A stretch of DNA of 64,000 bases from Cladopsammia gracilis (Eukaryota; Cnidaria; Anthozoa; Scleractinia; Dendrophylliidae), in the NCBI GenBank assembly GCA_022457155.1, contig JAJGOT010000436.1:498001-562000 (forward strand), written 5' to 3'. The notes below the pieces were generated by a model, which made no database searches, had not been told where the DNA came from, and saw only the letters and a program-made list of their open reading frames with translations. The position numbers and the translations under genes were made by a program. Of the stretch, positions 60,965 to 64,000 are shown one piece after another (position 1 is the stretch's first letter; every line of letters begins with the position of its first letter).

Positions 60965-61726
60965 TGTTAAGAAGCCAAAATGGCGTTTGATTAATTTCAG
61001 CTTATTACCTAATCGATAAGTATGCCGTTGTTATTCTCGACTGTCTAAGTAAGGAATGTTGTGAAGTATTTAGTCGTTTGAATTGTTATGCTTAAGGTTT
61101 CTCTTATGTTTAGGTTTTCTTTATAATTCTCGTTCATAGTTCAAGGTTATTGAAGGTTTAGCCCACACTGGTAGCTCTTAGGTTTTTGAGTAGTGTGGTC
61201 TACTTTATGGATTTGTTAAACTTGAATGTCGGTTCTTTAAGTAGGCATGCTTGGGAACTAAAGCTGACCTTGGATTTTACCTACACTAGGATTCTTGTTT
61301 GGGTGTCTAGTCCAATTTTACAGTTTTAGCTCTAGTATTCCATTGGTTCTTTAGTACTTGTTATCGACAGCCGTATAGATGTTTCTTTTACTCGTTTTGT
61401 TAGGCCACCGGATATACATTAAAAGTTCCCACGGTCAGAAGCCCAAATAATTCTGCAGGACACGGGATGTACAGTGAAAGTTCCCACGGTCCGCGAACCC
61501 AAACATGTCTACAATAGTAGTATATAAGAAGGCTTGTTTCAGTCGACAAATCAGTAGTATTAAGTAGTAGTCAGTAGTCTAGCCGGTCGACAAATGTTGT
61601 AGTCTAGTCAATCGACCAATCTTGCAGCCTTGTAACCTACGTTGATCAAGCTTGAAGCTACGCGAGAAGTCCCCAATAAAGAAGACTCCTGGAACCTCTT
61701 GTTTTAGCAAGCGAGGCCTCATTACA
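60965..61726 (+). repeat. Probable 5' LTR of a Ty3-like element
   Basis: The segment runs from TGTTAAG to ATTACA (TG...CA ends), has a TATATAAG box at about 61520 and an AATAAA signal at about 61655, and is followed directly by TTGGTGGAGAACTCG, the usual primer-binding-site context of Ty3-like elements. The 3' LTR is outside the window, so the exact ends are inferred. Confidence 0.65.
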
Positions 61727-62344
61727 TTGGTGGAGAACTCGATTTACGTTTCATCACATTGGTGGAAAAGCCCGTCTGTGGATTGTAAGTGGAACTTTGC
61801 TTCTTTCCGTGTAAATGCCTTTCCATTGCAAGCTCAGTTATTAGTTAGTAGTCCGATCGAATCCCTAGCGCTAGTTTGATTCTCTGTTAATTATATCCGA
61901 AGTGGTCAATTTCAATGAAAGATTCTTAGTTCGTTTTGTTGTTTTAAGCTAGAGAAGAAAATTTTTCTTAGTCGGTCGCTTCACATGAATAGCCAGCCCC
62001 GCCTCCACCCGCTCCACAGTCTAAAAGATCGTTGTTTCGTTCCTTTCTTAAATCAATAAATTCTTCACAGAAAGTCGTACAAACGCAAGCAGTTAGTGCA
62101 GTCCCCACCCCGAGCGAAGTTTCAGAATTTTCTTGATGTTCTGGTGATCGTAGTTCTGATTCGGAAGAGAAAATAACTTATGAAAATATCGAGAATAGAT
62201 CAGAAAACAATGGGAATAGTAACCGTGAAAGAACAGAAAACGTTTTGGTTAACTACGAACCAATTCCAACGCAACCGAGTTCAAAGTTAGACAGTTCAAG
62301 TTCTAATAGCGCTGATCGTTTTTCTTTCTTCTGGTAATACCGAT

Positions 62345-64000
62345 ATGCAGGATCAAGTCGATCGATTATGCGAGGCAGTTCAGCAAATGCAAACAGCATT
62401 AAATTCACAAGCTAGTGGTTCGAATGTGCGGTTATCAGTTGCCTTTCCAATATTTAGGGGAGATGAGTGTGAAGATGTCCATGAGTTTATTAGCAATTAT
62501 AAGAGAGCTGGACGTTTGAACGGTTGGAATGAAATTGATTTAGCGCTAGGACTTCCGTTGTACTTAAAGGGACATGCCAGTGCTTGGTTTAAATCTTTGC
62601 CTGCGGTAGACGAAATGACGTTTGATGAGCTATTGGCTGTGCTAATTCGACATTTTGCGTCGAGAGCTAGTGAATGGCGATTAAGACAGGCACTTGGCCA
62701 GCGCCGGTAATTAGAAAAAGAATCAGTAGCTGATTATTCTTACAGTCTTCGAACGCTTTTCTCTAGGATACATTTGCCCAGGAGTGAGTGGACTCATTAC
62801 TTTGTACAAGGCCTTCTACCTCAAATTCGAGAGTATGTTATTTTGCAGCAGCCAGACAATATTGAGTCAGCAGAAAGTTTTGCTAAATTGAAGGAGTTTG
62901 TGCTGGCTAGCTCTGAGAAAACCCCAGTGTTTGACCCTAAGGTGGTCTCAACTCAAATTTTGGAGGAACTGTCAAAAGCTGTCTCGCCGAAAGACAAAAC
63001 AATTGGCGCTGTTGATAAACAAGGTTCTCATGTCAAAAGATCCGAAGTAAGGCAAATAATTAGAGAGGAATTTCAGCGGTTAGCACCTAACGCTGCTCCT
63101 AACTCAAATAGGTATCAGCAGCGTTGTAACTCAGGTTTTCAGGCAAGAGGACTTCGCTCTCGCACATGCGATGCAATTTGCTATAATTGCGGTAAAAAAG
63201 GTCACACTTATTATTTTTGTCGGGCAAAACCAGATCCAAGGATCCCACGTCGTGGCGACGTCAGACAAAACAATTATCAACAGCGATATCAAAGTAATCC
63301 TCGTTGGGGTCAAAGTAATCCTGGTTGGAACTCTCAAAATAAACCCGTGATGGGGGCGCCAGAATTTATAGAAAGTAGACAAGAGGGTCGAACGGGTTCG
63401 CGCAAAGCTGATAAATATGCTTTCAGTAGAGTGCGTCCTGACGAGTCTCTTCTAGAGAATAAATATGATTCGAGTCCCGAAGTTCCTACTTTAGATTTTG
63501 TTGATGTTTCGCCAAGTAAATCTGCTGAAATGTTTACATCACGTTCTTCCGTCCTACATAACACTCCAAAACAAACCACTTGTTCGCATATTGACGATAA
63601 CATTACCTTACAAACAAATACTGTATCAGCCAATTTTATTGAGTGTCTAGAGTCATTGAAAGGGGTCATAGCAAAATATGAGAGTGCGGTAAACGGTCCG
63701 CCAAGTTTTCAAAACAAACGTGCACATTTTCATGCTGACACGGGTTCGTCAGATTTTTATATTTCGTCTACTAAAGATAAAACACCAGTGTATTTTTATG
63801 AGCGCTCAAAAGAAGAGAATTCTCAAGTTTTTAAATTCGCCACTGTGGACGAAAACAAGTTGGCTATTGAAGAAGTTAATATTGTTGATACTCTGGACAA
63901 AGATGACGTTGTTGTCACTGAAGTTATTGTTTATGATGTTGTCGTTAATTATATTGTTTTGAAAAATGATGCTGACCCCATTACCCAACCATTTCCCGTA
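62345..64000 (+). pseudogene. Ty3-like gag with zinc knuckle and start of the protease, one in-frame stop, truncated by window end
   Basis: Gag capsid-type sequence (SVAFPIFRGDECEDVHEFIS, YLKGHASAWFKSLP) is interrupted by a TAA at 62708-62710 where glutamine would be expected. The same frame then stays open to the window end. It continues through the capsid C-terminus, a CCHC zinc knuckle (CYNCGKKGHTYYFC, about 63178-63219) and an aspartic protease start (ADTGSSDFYIS, near 63734). RT and integrase would lie to the right. The gag N-terminal region upstream (61980-62340) has stops and looks degraded. Confidence 0.75.

Overview
The window is animal genomic DNA with no bacterial operon structure. 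Genes are split by GT-AG introns, and most of the sequence is transposable elements (TEs) of many classes nested inside each other: Penelope-like, DIRS-like and Ty3-like retroelements, TTAA, TA and 8-bp-duplication MITEs, and long minisatellites. The mix, together with a caspase/TPR gene, a RecQ-like helicase relic and GIY-YIG Penelope elements, fits a cnidarian such as a stony coral or anemone. That taxonomic call is inference.

The main result is two complete Mutator-like (MULE) DNA transposons. MULE-1 (13385-23295) is flanked by a perfect 9-bp duplication CGGAATTAG. MULE-2 (44637-53290) is flanked by a perfect 9-bp duplication GCAAAGATG. The two have unrelated terminal sequences but the same cargo in the same order and orientation: a protein kinase, a papain-like cysteine protease-like domain with Cys...Asp-x-His, an acidic or repetitive linker, and a MULE transposase with DDE residues and a SWIM zinc finger. 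In MULE-1 all four exons join in phase through good splice sites into one predicted 1,874-residue polypeptide with no stop. In MULE-2 the kinase-protease exons are intact, but the transposase part carries one in-frame TGA and two frameshifts. Both elements have 23-bp iterons in their terminal inverted repeats.

Layout. 1-225: degenerate iterons (AAAGTGCCC). 1776-3402: one arm of a 1.5-kb inverted repeat whose partner is at 53720-55249. 5550-6000: 24-bp minisatellite. 6106-9217: three MITE-type elements. 9505-23734: an unassigned DNA transposon with 31-bp perfect TIRs and a 5-bp duplication GTCAA. It carries a zinc-finger/basic-patch gene (11958-13078, minus strand) and was hit by MULE-1. 24835-25330: hairpin-bearing tandem repeat. 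26779-33008, minus strand: a TPR exon, a linker exon and a caspase exon, probably one gene, with two head-to-head Penelope-like copies (27813-31182) in its intron. 33440-38500: relics and small unknown genes. 41986-42454: RecQ-like fragment. 43029-44450 and 59629-59800: a DIRS-like retroelement split by a 15.2-kb insertion (44451-59625, TIR AGGTGGGTT, duplication AAT) that contains MULE-2. 60965-64000: 5' LTR, gag and start of the protease of a Ty3-like element that runs off the window.

The order of events can be read from the nesting. The GTCAA element landed first, MULE-1 landed in it, and a TTAA MITE later entered a MULE-1 intron. The AGGTGGGTT element landed in the DIRS relic, then MULE-2 landed in it. 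How the kinase and protease serve transposition (for example by modifying the transposase or host factors) is unknown and is the question worth following.
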